NCBI GenBank assembly: GCA_023259135.1
Contig: JAHFQX010000001.1
Location: 1 to 64,000 of the forward strand
DNA length: 64,000 nt
Direction of reading: 5' to 3'
Source of the DNA: Betaproteobacteria bacterium
GTDB taxonomy: Bacteria; Pseudomonadota; Gammaproteobacteria; Burkholderiales; JAHFQX01
Shown here: piece by piece, positions 18,229 to 26,307 of the stretch
Layout of the letters: every line of letters starts with the position of its first letter
Numbering within the stretch: position 1 is the first letter of the stretch
Translations under genes and position numbers: made by a program
Notes under the pieces: model-generated
What the model saw: only the letters and a program-made list of their open reading frames with translations
The model's database searches: none
Told to the model about the DNA's origin: nothing

Positions 18229-18234
18229 TATAAT
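18229..18234 (+). promoter_or_regulatory. -10 element giving a probable leaderless transcript
   Basis: TATAAT ends six bases before the ATG of the TPR gene. Transcription starting about seven bases after a -10 would begin at or next to the start codon. No -35 match and no ribosome site are apparent. Confidence 0.5.
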
Positions 18235-18240
18235 CTTACA

Positions 18241-18594
18241 ATGACCGCGACTCCCATCGCCAATCTGGAAGCCCTGCTGGCCAAGGGCAAGGATAGCCCC
18301 TTGCTGCGCTTTGGCCTCGGCGGCGCATACCTGAACGCCGCAGACCCCCAGCGGGCCGCCCAGCACCTGGCCGAAGCGGTGCGCCTCGACCCCCGCTACT
18401 CGGCGGCGTGGAAGCTGCTGGGCAAGGCCCTGGCGGAGGCGGGCCGATGGGCCGATGCCTTGGCGGCCTATCGCCAAGGCATCGCCGCCGCCGAACAGCA
18501 CGGCGACAAGCAAGCCGCCAAGGAAATGACGGTATTCGCCCGGCGCATCGAGAAGCAGTTGGGAACGCCATCCGAAAATCCCGGGAGCCCTTAG
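18241..18594 (+). CDS. Small TPR-repeat protein
   Basis: 117 residues made of about two and a half tetratricopeptide repeats: LLRFGLGGAYLNAADPQRAAQHLAEAVRLDP, YSAAWKLLGKALAEAGRWADALAAYRQGIAAA, and a final helix. TPRs are protein-protein interaction scaffolds; no partner is indicated. Conserved small proteins of this type occur next to ridA/recG in betaproteobacteria, but the role is unknown. The ATG lacks a Shine-Dalgarno sequence and sits seven bases after a perfect TATAAT, suggesting leaderless translation. It is divergent from ridA. No signal peptide, so cytoplasmic. Confidence 0.8.
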   Translation: MTATPIANLEALLAKGKDSPLLRFGLGGAYLNAADPQRAAQHLAEAVRLDPRYSAAWKLLGKALAEAGRWADALAAYRQGIAAAEQHGDKQAAKEMTVFARRIEKQLGTPSENPGSP

Positions 18595-18653
18595 TCCAAG
18601 CGATAAAGCTCACGGGCACGTCCGTGTGGAGTGAAAAGTTAGATCACCGGGAT

Positions 18654-19634
18654 TTATGGTGCCACGCCATCGAAAAACAAGAATATCTCCTCGTTCGCAG
18701 CGATTACGGAGCTATACGGTCCCATGACACGCTCCGGCAAAACCGGCTCCTGGCCAGGCCAAGCATGGCCCGTTCCCGAGAGTTTCCAGAAAATGACCTT
18801 GCCACCATTGCGGCAGTCGTCATATTCAATTTTTTGAGCCGTGAACTTTTTCCCCGAGTGCATTTTTTCAAGAACCGGTTTCGACACCGGCGCGCTTCCG
18901 CAACCGTTGTTTTCGGCCCACCATTTCACGGTATTTTCGATTGGTTCATGATGCGAGCGCTTTCCGGCCAAGGGGCGAAGAGAACTTTCTCCACCTTGAT
19001 ACAGCGCCAATGGATCGTCAATGCTGTGAATCACGAGAACCGACTTGGGTACTGTCCGCCGCGGTGTGTCATAGACCATGCTTCCCGCCACAGCAGCGAT
19101 CGCGGCGATCCGATTCTCAAGCTCAATGGCCACGCGATGCGCCATCATCGCGCCATTGGAATGTCCGGCGGCAAAGACATGCTTCGCATTTATCGGAACC
19201 CGCCTGGCCACGTCGTTGATCACCGCCGATGTGAAGCCCGTGTCATCAATGTGGTGTTCGAGGGCATAACCGCAACACTTGCCCGCGTTCCAAGTCAGTC
19301 CAGTCTGTTTAAGAAAGCCACTGCCGTTGGGATATGCCACAAGATATCCGAAGCGATCCGCCACGCGGTCGATGCCGTAGTGATCCTTCATTCCTGCGGC
19401 GCTCGATCCGCCGCCATGAAACGCGATAAGAAGCGGCAGGGGTCTTCCAGTGGCCGCGTGAGGCGGAACGTGCAGGAGATACGAACGTGTTCGATCCCCG
19501 TGCCGAATCATGAATTCGTAATTTCCCGGAGCAAGGCGCAGAGGCTCGGCAGAGTGAGCCGCGCTGAGAAAAAAGATCGCGCCGAGAAAAACGGCAAGCT
19601 GCTGGAGTCTGATCACTCCAGATATCTTCCGCAC
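18654..19634 (-). CDS. PHB-depolymerase-family secreted esterase (LpqC-like)
   Basis: About 326 residues from GTG 19634, giving a good signal peptide (RKISGVIRLQQLAVFLGAIFFLSAAHSA). Alpha/beta hydrolase with LIAFHGGGSS (oxyanion region), nucleophile elbow AAGHSNGAMMAH, acid in VIHSIDDPL and His in GTGHAWPG: an intact Ser-Asp-His triad. The family covers polyhydroxybutyrate depolymerases and feruloyl-esterase-like enzymes; the substrate is not readable. Its codon use and base composition look less GC-rich than the flanking genes, and an IS110-like remnant lies just upstream, so acquisition or rearrangement is likely. Start is uncertain (GTG 19616 is an alternative); the track start at 19775 runs into the IS remnant. 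Confidence 0.75.
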   Translation of the reverse strand: MRKISGVIRLQQLAVFLGAIFFLSAAHSAEPLRLAPGNYEFMIRHGDRTRSYLLHVPPHAATGRPLPLLIAFHGGGSSAAGMKDHYGIDRVADRFGYLVAYPNGSGFLKQTGLTWNAGKCCGYALEHHIDDTGFTSAVINDVARRVPINAKHVFAAGHSNGAMMAHRVAIELENRIAAIAAVAGSMVYDTPRRTVPKSVLVIHSIDDPLALYQGGESSLRPLAGKRSHHEPIENTVKWWAENNGCGSAPVSKPVLEKMHSGKKFTAQKIEYDDCRNGGKVIFWKLSGTGHAWPGQEPVLPERVMGPYSSVIAANEEIFLFFDGVAP

Positions 19635-19961
19635 ATAACATAAACCAGACAGAGTAGGCACAATCTCACGCCTCAATTTCTTTCGTGATCTAACGAATGA
19701 AAGGGACTTCCCCGTCCCGAGCAAGCAGCGGTGAAGCCGCACGGCATCTAAGCGCCAAGATGGTGTTTGGTGCATTCATCAACAACATCGAGGGGGAAGT
19801 CCATGAAGATTATGACCGTCGGAATTGATCTTGCCAGAAACGCGAAACGGGCCAGGCTCGAATTGAATTTCGCACGGCCAAATAGTAAGTTCTTTTTGGC
19901 CTGATCTGAAGGGGCCATGAGGATCAGTTCAGACACGATTATTACACAGCCCCACCAGCGT
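19635..19961. other. Gene-free, lower-GC stretch with IS110-like scar
   Basis: 327 bases between the esterase and egtD. Apart from a short piece resembling the start of an IS110-family transposase (19803 onward), I see no gene, RNA or clear terminator. The sequence is noticeably more AT-rich than the neighbours. Confidence 0.5.
19803..19841 (+). mobile_element. IS110-family transposase N-terminal remnant
   Basis: ATGAAGATTATGACCGTCGG... translates as MKIMTVGIDLARN, matching the conserved N-terminus of IS110-type transposases (MKxxTVGIDLAKN, which carries the first catalytic Asp). After about 13 codons homology ends and the frame stops within 35 codons. No further transposase sequence or matching ends were found, so this is a scar. 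Confidence 0.55.
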
Positions 19962-20930
19962 TCAACCAGCCCCGGCGTGGCACAGGGCGAACCACCGGCG
20001 TTCGTCGGTCCATGCCGCAATCTTCCCGAAACCGGCTTGCCGCAGCAGCGCCTTGAAGTCCTTCAGGGCGTATTTGTAGCTGTTTTCGGTGTGGATGCGC
20101 TGTCCCTTGCGGAACACCCGCTCGCCGCCGGGCCAGCGGACGGCGGCCTCCCGCCGGGCTTCGAGGTGCATCTCGATTCGCGACAAGGGTGCGTTGTAAA
20201 AAGCGCGGTGCCGCCAATCGGTCACGTCGAAGTCGCTGCCGATCAGCCCGTTCAGGTTGTTGAGCAGATTCAAGTTGAAGGCGGCGGTGACCCCCAGGGC
20301 ATCGTCGTAGGCCGGCTCCAGGATGGAGGCGGGCTTGACCAGATCGACGCCGATCAGCAGACCGCCGCCGGAGCACTGGCCGCGGATTAGGGCGAGAAAA
20401 TCCAGGGCCTGGTTCGGCGCGAAGTTGCCGATGGAAGAGCCGGGATAGAAAAACAGGCGATTCTCCCGGCCTACGCTGTCGGGCAAAACCAGGCCGGAGG
20501 AGAAATCCCCGGCCAGTCCCAGCAAATTCATGTCCGGAAAAACCGCTTGCAGAACCGACAGCGCGTCCTGCAAAAATTCCGCGGATATATCCGCGGCCAC
20601 GTATTGGCGGGGCCGCAGGGCGGCGAACAAGCCCTTGGCCTTTTCGCAGTTGCCGGCGCCCAGATCCACCATCGTCGGCGCCGGTCCCGCCAGCCGGGCG
20701 ATGTCTCCGGCATGCCGGGCCAGCAGCGCTTTTTCGATGCGGGTCGGGTAATACTCGGGCAAGGCGGTGATCGCTTCGAACAGCCGCGACCCCAGGGGGC
20801 CGTACAGATGCTTGGGAGCCACCCAGGGGGCGGGAGCCGTCAAGCCGGCGATGATGTTCTGCCGCACGGAATCCGGCCGGGAAGCTCCGGGGAGTTGCAC
20901 CACAAGCGCCGGTGGCCGCCCTCGATCCAT
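19962..20930 (-). CDS. egtD: L-histidine N-alpha-methyltransferase (ergothioneine pathway)
   Basis: 322 residues. EgtD trimethylates histidine to hercynine using SAM. Family-typical segments are LYGPLGSRLFEAITALPEYYPTR, the SAM site VDLGAGNCEKAKGL, FFYPGSSIGNF, LIGVDLVKPASILEPAYDD, FNLNLLNNLN and RIEMHLEARR. ATG 20930 sits just after the metW stop; the longer track ORF is antisense-frame extension into metW. The usual partner egtB (sulfoxide synthase) is not adjacent; the downstream side is an IS110-like scar and a foreign-looking esterase. Either egtB is elsewhere, was lost, or hercynine has another use. Confidence 0.92.
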   Translation of the reverse strand: MDRGRPPALVVQLPGASRPDSVRQNIIAGLTAPAPWVAPKHLYGPLGSRLFEAITALPEYYPTRIEKALLARHAGDIARLAGPAPTMVDLGAGNCEKAKGLFAALRPRQYVAADISAEFLQDALSVLQAVFPDMNLLGLAGDFSSGLVLPDSVGRENRLFFYPGSSIGNFAPNQALDFLALIRGQCSGGGLLIGVDLVKPASILEPAYDDALGVTAAFNLNLLNNLNGLIGSDFDVTDWRHRAFYNAPLSRIEMHLEARREAAVRWPGGERVFRKGQRIHTENSYKYALKDFKALLRQAGFGKIAAWTDERRWFALCHAGAG

Positions 20931-20932
20931 GC

Positions 20933-21547
20933 TTAGCCTCGGTCGAAGCGAAACACCGCCAATTCCCCCAGCAGATTCGGCAACCATTCCACGCCGCGGC
21001 CGCCGCTCAATACCCGCCGCTCCAGAATGCGCGCCCCGTGTTCCCGGCAGAAGGCTTCGAAATCCTTGATGGTGCACAGGTGCACGTTGGGGGTGTCGTA
21101 CCACTGGTAGCTCAGGGTTTCCGACACCGGCATGCGACCGGCGAACACTTGCAGCCGGTGGCGCCAATAGCCGAAGTTGGGGAAGCTGACAATGCCTTCC
21201 CGCCCCACCCGCAGGATTTCCGCCACGATGCGCTCGGTATTGCGCATGGCTTGTAGGGTCTGGGACAAGATGACGCAGTCGAAGGAATCCGACTCGAAGC
21301 TGGACAATCCGGTTTCCAGATCGCTTTGCAGCACGTTCACCCGGTTGCGGACGCAGGCCAGAATGTTGTCGTCGGAGATGTCCACCCCATAGCCATGGGC
21401 GTTGCGGGTCTCCTTGAGATAGCGCAGCAGCCCGCCGTCGCCGCAGCCCAGGTCCAGCACCCGGGCGCCGGGCCGCACCCAGGCGGCGATGGCGGCGAAA
21501 TCGGAGCGTTCCAGGGAAGCGTTGCGGGAGAGGATGGGTTCCGTCAT
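20933..21547 (-). CDS. metW: Methionine biosynthesis protein MetW
   Basis: 204 residues, class I SAM-methyltransferase fold with LDLGCGDGGLLRYL (SAM-binding motif I), VILSQTLQAM and SFPNFGYWRHRLQV, all standard MetW landmarks. MetW is encoded with MetX in many proteobacteria and is thought to be required for or modulate homoserine acylation; its exact enzymatic role is not settled. It lies nine bases downstream of metX and two bases upstream of egtD, so the three are probably one transcript. Confidence 0.93.
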   Translation of the reverse strand: MTEPILSRNASLERSDFAAIAAWVRPGARVLDLGCGDGGLLRYLKETRNAHGYGVDISDDNILACVRNRVNVLQSDLETGLSSFESDSFDCVILSQTLQAMRNTERIVAEILRVGREGIVSFPNFGYWRHRLQVFAGRMPVSETLSYQWYDTPNVHLCTIKDFEAFCREHGARILERRVLSGGRGVEWLPNLLGELAVFRFDRG

Positions 21548-21556
21548 GGGGGTCGG

Positions 21557-22708
21557 CTACAGCGGGATGTTTTGCAGATAAGTCCGGATCAGTTCGTGAT
21601 AGTGCTCGTCTTCCATAAGGAAGGAGTCGTGGCCGTGGGGCGAGGTGATCTCGGCGTAGCTCACGTCCAGATTGTTGTCCAGCAAGGCCTTGACGATGTC
21701 CAGGGAACGGCCGGGGGAGAAGCGCCAGTCGGAGGTGAAGGCCAGCACCAGGAATGCCGCCTGGGCCCCCGCCAGGGCACGGCTCAGATCACCGCCGAAG
21801 GGTAGCGCCGGATCGAAATAATCCAGGGCCTTGGTCATCAAGAGGTAGGTGTTGGCGTCGAAATAGCCGGCGAATTTATCCCCCTGGTAGCGCAGGTAGG
21901 ATTCGATCTCGAATTCCACGTCGTAGCCAAAATTGTAGGTTCCGGTGCGCAGCTCCCGGCCGAATTTCTCCGCCATGGAATCGTCGGAGAGATAAGTGAT
22001 GTGGCCCAGCATGCGGGCCAGCCGCAGGCCCCGCTGGGGCACCACGCCGTGGGCGTAGAAGTTGCCGCCGTGAAAATCCGGATCGGTGAGAATGGCCTGC
22101 CGCGCCACGTCGTTGAAAGCGATGTTCTGGGCGGTGAGCTTGGGGGCGGCGGCGATGGGAATGGCGTGGCCCACCTGTTCGGGCCGGGCAATGGCCCACT
22201 GCAACGCCTGCATGCCGCCCAGACTGCCGCCCATGATGGCGGCGAAGCGGGCAATGCCCAGCCGTTCCGCCAGCCGCGCTTGGGTCTCCACCCAGTCCTC
22301 CACGGTCACTACCGGAAAGCGGGCCCCGTAAGGCCGGCCGGTGGCCGGATCGATGCTGGAAGGTCCGGTGGAACCGTGACAGCCGCCCAAGTTATTGACC
22401 CCGACGACGAAGAAACGCTCGGTGTCGATGGGCTTGCCGGGCCCCACCATGTTGTCCCACCAGCCGATGTTGTCGGGCTGGTCGGCGTAGCGGCCGGCGA
22501 CGTGGTGGTGGCCCGAAAGGGCGTGGCAGATCAGCACGGCGTTGGACCGGGCGGCATTGAGGGCGCCGTAGGTTTCGTAAACCAACTCATAGTGTTCCAG
22601 GACCGCGCCGCTTTTAAGCCGGACCGGCTCGTCGAAACGAGCCATGCAGGGGGCGACCACTCCCACCGAGGCGCCGCCGGCATCGGAAATGGCGGTGTGA
22701 TCAGACAT
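21557..22708 (-). CDS. metX: Homoserine O-acyltransferase MetX
   Basis: 383 residues, alpha/beta hydrolase-fold acyltransferase that activates homoserine for methionine synthesis. N-terminal [18 protein letters not shown], nucleophile motif [14 protein letters not shown], Asp region [12 protein letters not shown] and His region [19 protein letters not shown] form the triad. MetX proteins paired with MetW in proteobacteria can use succinyl-CoA rather than acetyl-CoA; this cannot be decided by eye. The start overlaps the end of ptsI by eight bases. Confidence 0.93.
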   Translation of the reverse strand: MSDHTAISDAGGASVGVVAPCMARFDEPVRLKSGAVLEHYELVYETYGALNAARSNAVLICHALSGHHHVAGRYADQPDNIGWWDNMVGPGKPIDTERFFVVGVNNLGGCHGSTGPSSIDPATGRPYGARFPVVTVEDWVETQARLAERLGIARFAAIMGGSLGGMQALQWAIARPEQVGHAIPIAAAPKLTAQNIAFNDVARQAILTDPDFHGGNFYAHGVVPQRGLRLARMLGHITYLSDDSMAEKFGRELRTGTYNFGYDVEFEIESYLRYQGDKFAGYFDANTYLLMTKALDYFDPALPFGGDLSRALAGAQAAFLVLAFTSDWRFSPGRSLDIVKALLDNNLDVSYAEITSPHGHDSFLMEDEHYHELIRTYLQNIPL

Positions 22709-24425
22709 TGAGTTTGGCGAGCAAGCTGGAGATCCGCTGCGGGTCCTCGGTGCGCAGGATGCGTTTTGTCACGGACTCGGCGGCGGGGACGCTGGATTGC
22801 AGTATCCGCTGCTTCACTTCCAGCAATTGGGCGGGGTGCATGGAAAACACCCGCAGCCCCAGGCCCAGCAGCAGCCGGGTCAGCGCCACATCCCCCGCCA
22901 CCTCGCCGCATATCGACACGGAGATCTTGGCTTGATTGGCGGTCCGGATGACCCGCGCCAGCAGTTGGAGGACGGCGGGATGCAGGGGGTCGTAAAGATG
23001 GGCCACCGAATCGTCGGTACGATCGATGGCCAAGGTGTATTGAATGAGATCGTTGGTGCCGATGGACAAGAAATCCAGTTCCCGCAGGAAGGTTTTCAGC
23101 GTCAAGGCCGCCGCCGGGATCTCGATCATGCCGCCGATCTCCGTGTCCCGGTCGAAGGCGATGCCGTCGGCCTCCAGGCTGCGTTTGGCCTCTTCAATGA
23201 GTTGGTGGGTCTGCCGGATTTCAGCCGCGGTGGACAGCATGGGGATCAGGATGCGCAGCGTGCCGTAGGCCGAGGCCCGCAGCAGCGCCCGCAACTGCAC
23301 GATGAACAGCTTGGGTTCCGCCAGGCACAGCCGAATGGCCCGCAATCCCAGGGCCGGGTTGGTGCCCGAGGCGGTGATGCCGCCCAATTGCTTGTCGGCG
23401 CCGAGATCCAGGGTGCGGATGGTGATGGGCAGTCCGTCCATGGCCATCACCACCTTGCGATAGGCTTCGAACTGCTCCTGCTCGTCAGGCAAATCGCCCC
23501 GTTTCAGGAACAGGAATTCGGTGCGGAACAGGCCGATGCCGGTGGCGCCGTTTTCCTGGGCTTGCGCCACGTCTTCCGGCAGTTCGATATTGGCGTGCAG
23601 CTCTACCGGCGTGCCGTCCAGGGTAGTGGCGGCGGTGGTGCGCAGCCGCTTGAGTTTTTGCCGGCCCAATTCCCATTCGCGGCGCCTGAGGCGGTATTCC
23701 GCCAGCACCGGACTATCGGGGTTGACGATGACCACCCCTTGGTCGCCGTCGACGATCAACATATCCCCTTCCCGGATCAACTGACGGGCGTGATGCAGCG
23801 CCATGATGCAAGGAATGTTGAGGCTGCGGGCCAGGATGGCGGTATGGGAAGTGGCGCTGCCGACGTCGGTGACGAAGCTGGCGTAAGGGTGCTGCTTGAA
23901 CTGCACGACGTCGGCCGGACTCAGGTCGTGGGCCACCAGGATGTTGCCCTGCTCCGGACTGGGGGGAACCGGAATCCCGTTTCCATGGCCCAGCAGGGAT
24001 TTCAGCACCCGCTCCACCACTTGGCGCACGTCGGCCTTGCGCTCCCGCATATAGCTGTCGCCGATGCGGTCGAACTGAGCCATCAGGGCGTCGGCCTGCT
24101 GCTTGAGGGCCCACTCCGCGTTGCATTGCTGCGAGCGAATCAATTCGGCGGTCCGCTCCGACAAGGTGGCGTCGGCCAAGATCATCATGTGGACATCGAG
24201 GAACGCCTCCAGCTCGGCGGGAGCGTGGGCCGGAATATGCGCCTTGAGGTCCTGAAGTTCCCGCCGGACAGCGGCCAGGGCGCCTTCCAGCCGGACCACC
24301 TCCTCGGCGACGCGGGATGGGGGAACGCTGTAATGGGCCACTTCCAACTGGCCTTCCGCAGCCAGTTGGGCGGGACCAATGGCGATCCCGTCGGATACGC
24401 CGATGCCGTGCACGGTAAAGCTCAT
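22701..24425 (-). CDS. ptsI: Phosphoenolpyruvate-protein phosphotransferase (PTS Enzyme I)
   Basis: 574 residues, full-length Enzyme I, which transfers phosphate from PEP to HPr. The phospho-His site is [14 protein letters not shown]; the PEP-binding barrel shows [37 protein letters not shown] and the active-site Cys in [14 protein letters not shown] 24425 ([17 protein letters not shown]) is the natural start with AAGGG upstream. Its HPr and EIIA partners are 23 kb away at 47.4-48.1 kb rather than adjacent, unlike the usual betaproteobacterial ptsH-ptsI order. No sugar-specific EIIBC is present, so the system is probably regulatory. Confidence 0.95.
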   Translation of the reverse strand: MSFTVHGIGVSDGIAIGPAQLAAEGQLEVAHYSVPPSRVAEEVVRLEGALAAVRRELQDLKAHIPAHAPAELEAFLDVHMMILADATLSERTAELIRSQQCNAEWALKQQADALMAQFDRIGDSYMRERKADVRQVVERVLKSLLGHGNGIPVPPSPEQGNILVAHDLSPADVVQFKQHPYASFVTDVGSATSHTAILARSLNIPCIMALHHARQLIREGDMLIVDGDQGVVIVNPDSPVLAEYRLRRREWELGRQKLKRLRTTAATTLDGTPVELHANIELPEDVAQAQENGATGIGLFRTEFLFLKRGDLPDEQEQFEAYRKVVMAMDGLPITIRTLDLGADKQLGGITASGTNPALGLRAIRLCLAEPKLFIVQLRALLRASAYGTLRILIPMLSTAAEIRQTHQLIEEAKRSLEADGIAFDRDTEIGGMIEIPAAALTLKTFLRELDFLSIGTNDLIQYTLAIDRTDDSVAHLYDPLHPAVLQLLARVIRTANQAKISVSICGEVAGDVALTRLLLGLGLRVFSMHPAQLLEVKQRILQSSVPAAESVTKRILRTEDPQRISSLLAKLNV

Positions 24426-24450
24426 TAGACCCTTGTGAGCGAGTAGCGGG

Positions 24451-24471
24451 GGCGGCCTCAAGAAGGCCGCC
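24451..24471 (-). other. Hairpin in ptsI 5' leader
   Basis: GGCGGCC and GGCCGCC form a perfect seven-pair stem with a seven-base loop, 26 bases upstream of the ptsI ATG. A TACAAT -10-like hexamer (24483-24488, minus strand) lies just beyond, placing the stem at the 5' end of the mRNA. Function unknown; perhaps mRNA stability. Confidence 0.4.
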
Positions 24472-24573
24472 GTTGGGCGCATATTGTAACGGAACGCCGT
24501 GACATATCGGCGACCGGGGCAGCGGCCGCGTTATCGGGCGCGTTTAAGCGGGGGGCGGGAAGCGGTTGATGCC

Positions 24574-25389
24574 TCACCGCGTAATGCGTAACTCCCTCAA
24601 CAAGCCATCGGGATCCACCTGGGTTCGCAGCACCGCGAGTTCCTGGGCGGTGGGGGGCTCGGTTTCGAGCACCTGCTCCGGAACTCCCAGGGGAAAGCCG
24701 GTCTTGGACTGCACCTCGTCCACGCTAACGCCGGGGTGCAGCGACTTGATCCGCATGGTTCCGGTGGCCGGGGCAAAATCGAAGATGCCCAGCGGAGAAA
24801 ATACCAACTGCGGCCCCTGGCAAAGCGGCGGAACGTATTTCTTGCGCTCGGGGGTATGTCCGGGCGAGCTAACGAAATCCACCTGTTCGACGAAGATCCT
24901 CGGAGTGTGGTGCATCGTGAAAAAATAAACGATGCCGAAGGACACGCCGAAGCACAGCCCGACGGTGCCCACGCCCCGCACCTTGGGCGCGGCGTAATCC
25001 CCCACGCACACCATGTTGCTGCTGCCGTATTGATCGATCTGGATGCCGCCGACCACGGCGACGATCTTCCCGTTGTCGCGGCTGTAGCGCCACATCTCGA
25101 TATCGACGATGTCCTCCATGTTCATCACGTACTCCGCGCCCCGCAGCACCCGATGATCCGATGTCGAGGTGACCAGCTTGGAACTGGAATTGATGGCCCC
25201 GCCGCCGCCGGCCAGCCACCACAGGTTGGGGGCGTAAAGGATGCGCGCCAGCTTCATGGCCGCCGCGGGCAATTGCGAATAGGCGCCGACCGCCGCCCAG
25301 TCGCCGTCGTGGTGCTTCATCTGGCGGGCGATGGCCACCGCCATCAATTCGCCGGTCGAGTAACTTGATTTGCTCATCGTGGATTGCAT
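24574..25389 (-). CDS. CoA-transferase-fold subunit B, IpdB-like
   Basis: 271 residues, family I CoA-transferase fold. Instead of the SENG motif that carries the catalytic Glu of true CoA-transferases, the corresponding region reads WWLAGGGGAINSSSKL. In IpdAB of actinobacteria the transferase Glu is also missing and the pair is a hydrolase that opens the last steroid ring. Other landmarks: TGELMAVAIARQM, GGIQIDQYGSSNM, CVGDYAAPKVRGVG and FVEQVDFVSSPGHTPERK. Eleven bases after the A subunit and in one unit with an IpdC-like enzyme. The steroid assignment is inference from motif loss and gene partners. GAGGGGAG precedes ATG 25389. Confidence 0.8.
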   Translation of the reverse strand: MQSTMSKSSYSTGELMAVAIARQMKHHDGDWAAVGAYSQLPAAAMKLARILYAPNLWWLAGGGGAINSSSKLVTSTSDHRVLRGAEYVMNMEDIVDIEMWRYSRDNGKIVAVVGGIQIDQYGSSNMVCVGDYAAPKVRGVGTVGLCFGVSFGIVYFFTMHHTPRIFVEQVDFVSSPGHTPERKKYVPPLCQGPQLVFSPLGIFDFAPATGTMRIKSLHPGVSVDEVQSKTGFPLGVPEQVLETEPPTAQELAVLRTQVDPDGLLRELRITR

Positions 25390-25399
25390 GACGCTCCCC

Positions 25400-26287
25400 T
25401 CACAGCGATTCGCGCAGGTTCAGCAAGCGCTCGATGCCGAACTTCTCGAGATAGGCGAAGTGATCCTTCGGACCGAACACGTATTCGCGCAGGTAGGCAT
25501 CGATGTCGGCATCGCGATAATCCCGAATCGCCGCTTCGTCATGGTTGTAAACGCCGTGGCAGGACAGCGGGTGAGCGCCGAACGGCGCCTTCACCACCAT
25601 GTCGATATAGTGTCCCGGAATGCTCGTGCGCTTCGGGTCGGCCTGGATGCTTTCCAGAGGGACGATCTCCTCGGCCGTCACGATGGTGCGGCGGGACGCC
25701 TTGGCGATCAAGTCGTCGGCCACCACCGAGCCCAAATGCACGACATTGCCGTAAGGGTCGCAGCGCGCCGCATGGATGATGCCGACGTCGGGGGCAATGG
25801 CCGGCGAGACGATGATTTCGCGCCCGGTATAGGGATCGAGGGTGCGCTGGTAGGTCGGCTCGCGCTTCGGATTGTCGCGGGCCTCGTGACCCGGCGGATA
25901 GGGGACGAAGGGCAGGCCCAGGGCGCCGGCCTTCAAGCCCAGCACGTAGTAAATTTCGTCGCCGTCGATGATCTTGATGCGGCCCTGTTCGGCGGCCTCG
26001 CGGTAGCGGGGCGCCATCCCCAGGTGCTCCAGGCCGACATAGCAGACCATCAGCGTGTCCACGCATCCGGCCCCCACCAGCAAATCGGCCGGCATGCCGG
26101 CGCTGACGTTGGCGATCAGCTTGAGGCTCTTGGTTCCTTGCCGGATGATCTCCCGGATCAGCGCCATCGGTCCGTTGTGCGAGTGAATCCCGCCAAACGC
26201 CAGGGTATCGCCGTCCTTGATCAAGGCCGCGGCCTGTTGCAGGGTGCCGACCTTGCGGGTCCGCTGCGGTGCGTCTATCACTTCCAT
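25400..26287 (-). CDS. CoA-transferase-fold subunit A, IpdA-like
   Basis: 295 residues from ATG 26287 (MEVIDAPQRTRKVG), preceded by GGAGGACAGGC. The N-terminal segment IKDGDTLAFGGIHSHNGPMALIREI is the CoA-transferase alpha signature; KLIANVSAGMPADLLVGAG and GRIKIIDGDEIYYVLGLKAGALGLPF follow. The Glu in DGDEIYY lies where I expect the IpdA catalytic Glu, but this needs an alignment. Forms a heteromer with the B subunit next door. Likely reaction: hydrolytic C-C ring cleavage of a CoA-linked cyclic diketone, if the IpdAB analogy holds; otherwise an ordinary CoA transfer. Confidence 0.8.
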   Translation of the reverse strand: MEVIDAPQRTRKVGTLQQAAALIKDGDTLAFGGIHSHNGPMALIREIIRQGTKSLKLIANVSAGMPADLLVGAGCVDTLMVCYVGLEHLGMAPRYREAAEQGRIKIIDGDEIYYVLGLKAGALGLPFVPYPPGHEARDNPKREPTYQRTLDPYTGREIIVSPAIAPDVGIIHAARCDPYGNVVHLGSVVADDLIAKASRRTIVTAEEIVPLESIQADPKRTSIPGHYIDMVVKAPFGAHPLSCHGVYNHDEAAIRDYRDADIDAYLREYVFGPKDHFAYLEKFGIERLLNLRESL

Positions 26288-26307
26288 GCCTGTCCTCCTC
26301 CGGATAT

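Noticed and set aside
22797-24428. 543-aa plus-strand ORF opposite ptsI
   Set aside because: Shadow of ptsI; repetitive His/Gln/Asp/Gly-rich content without motifs.
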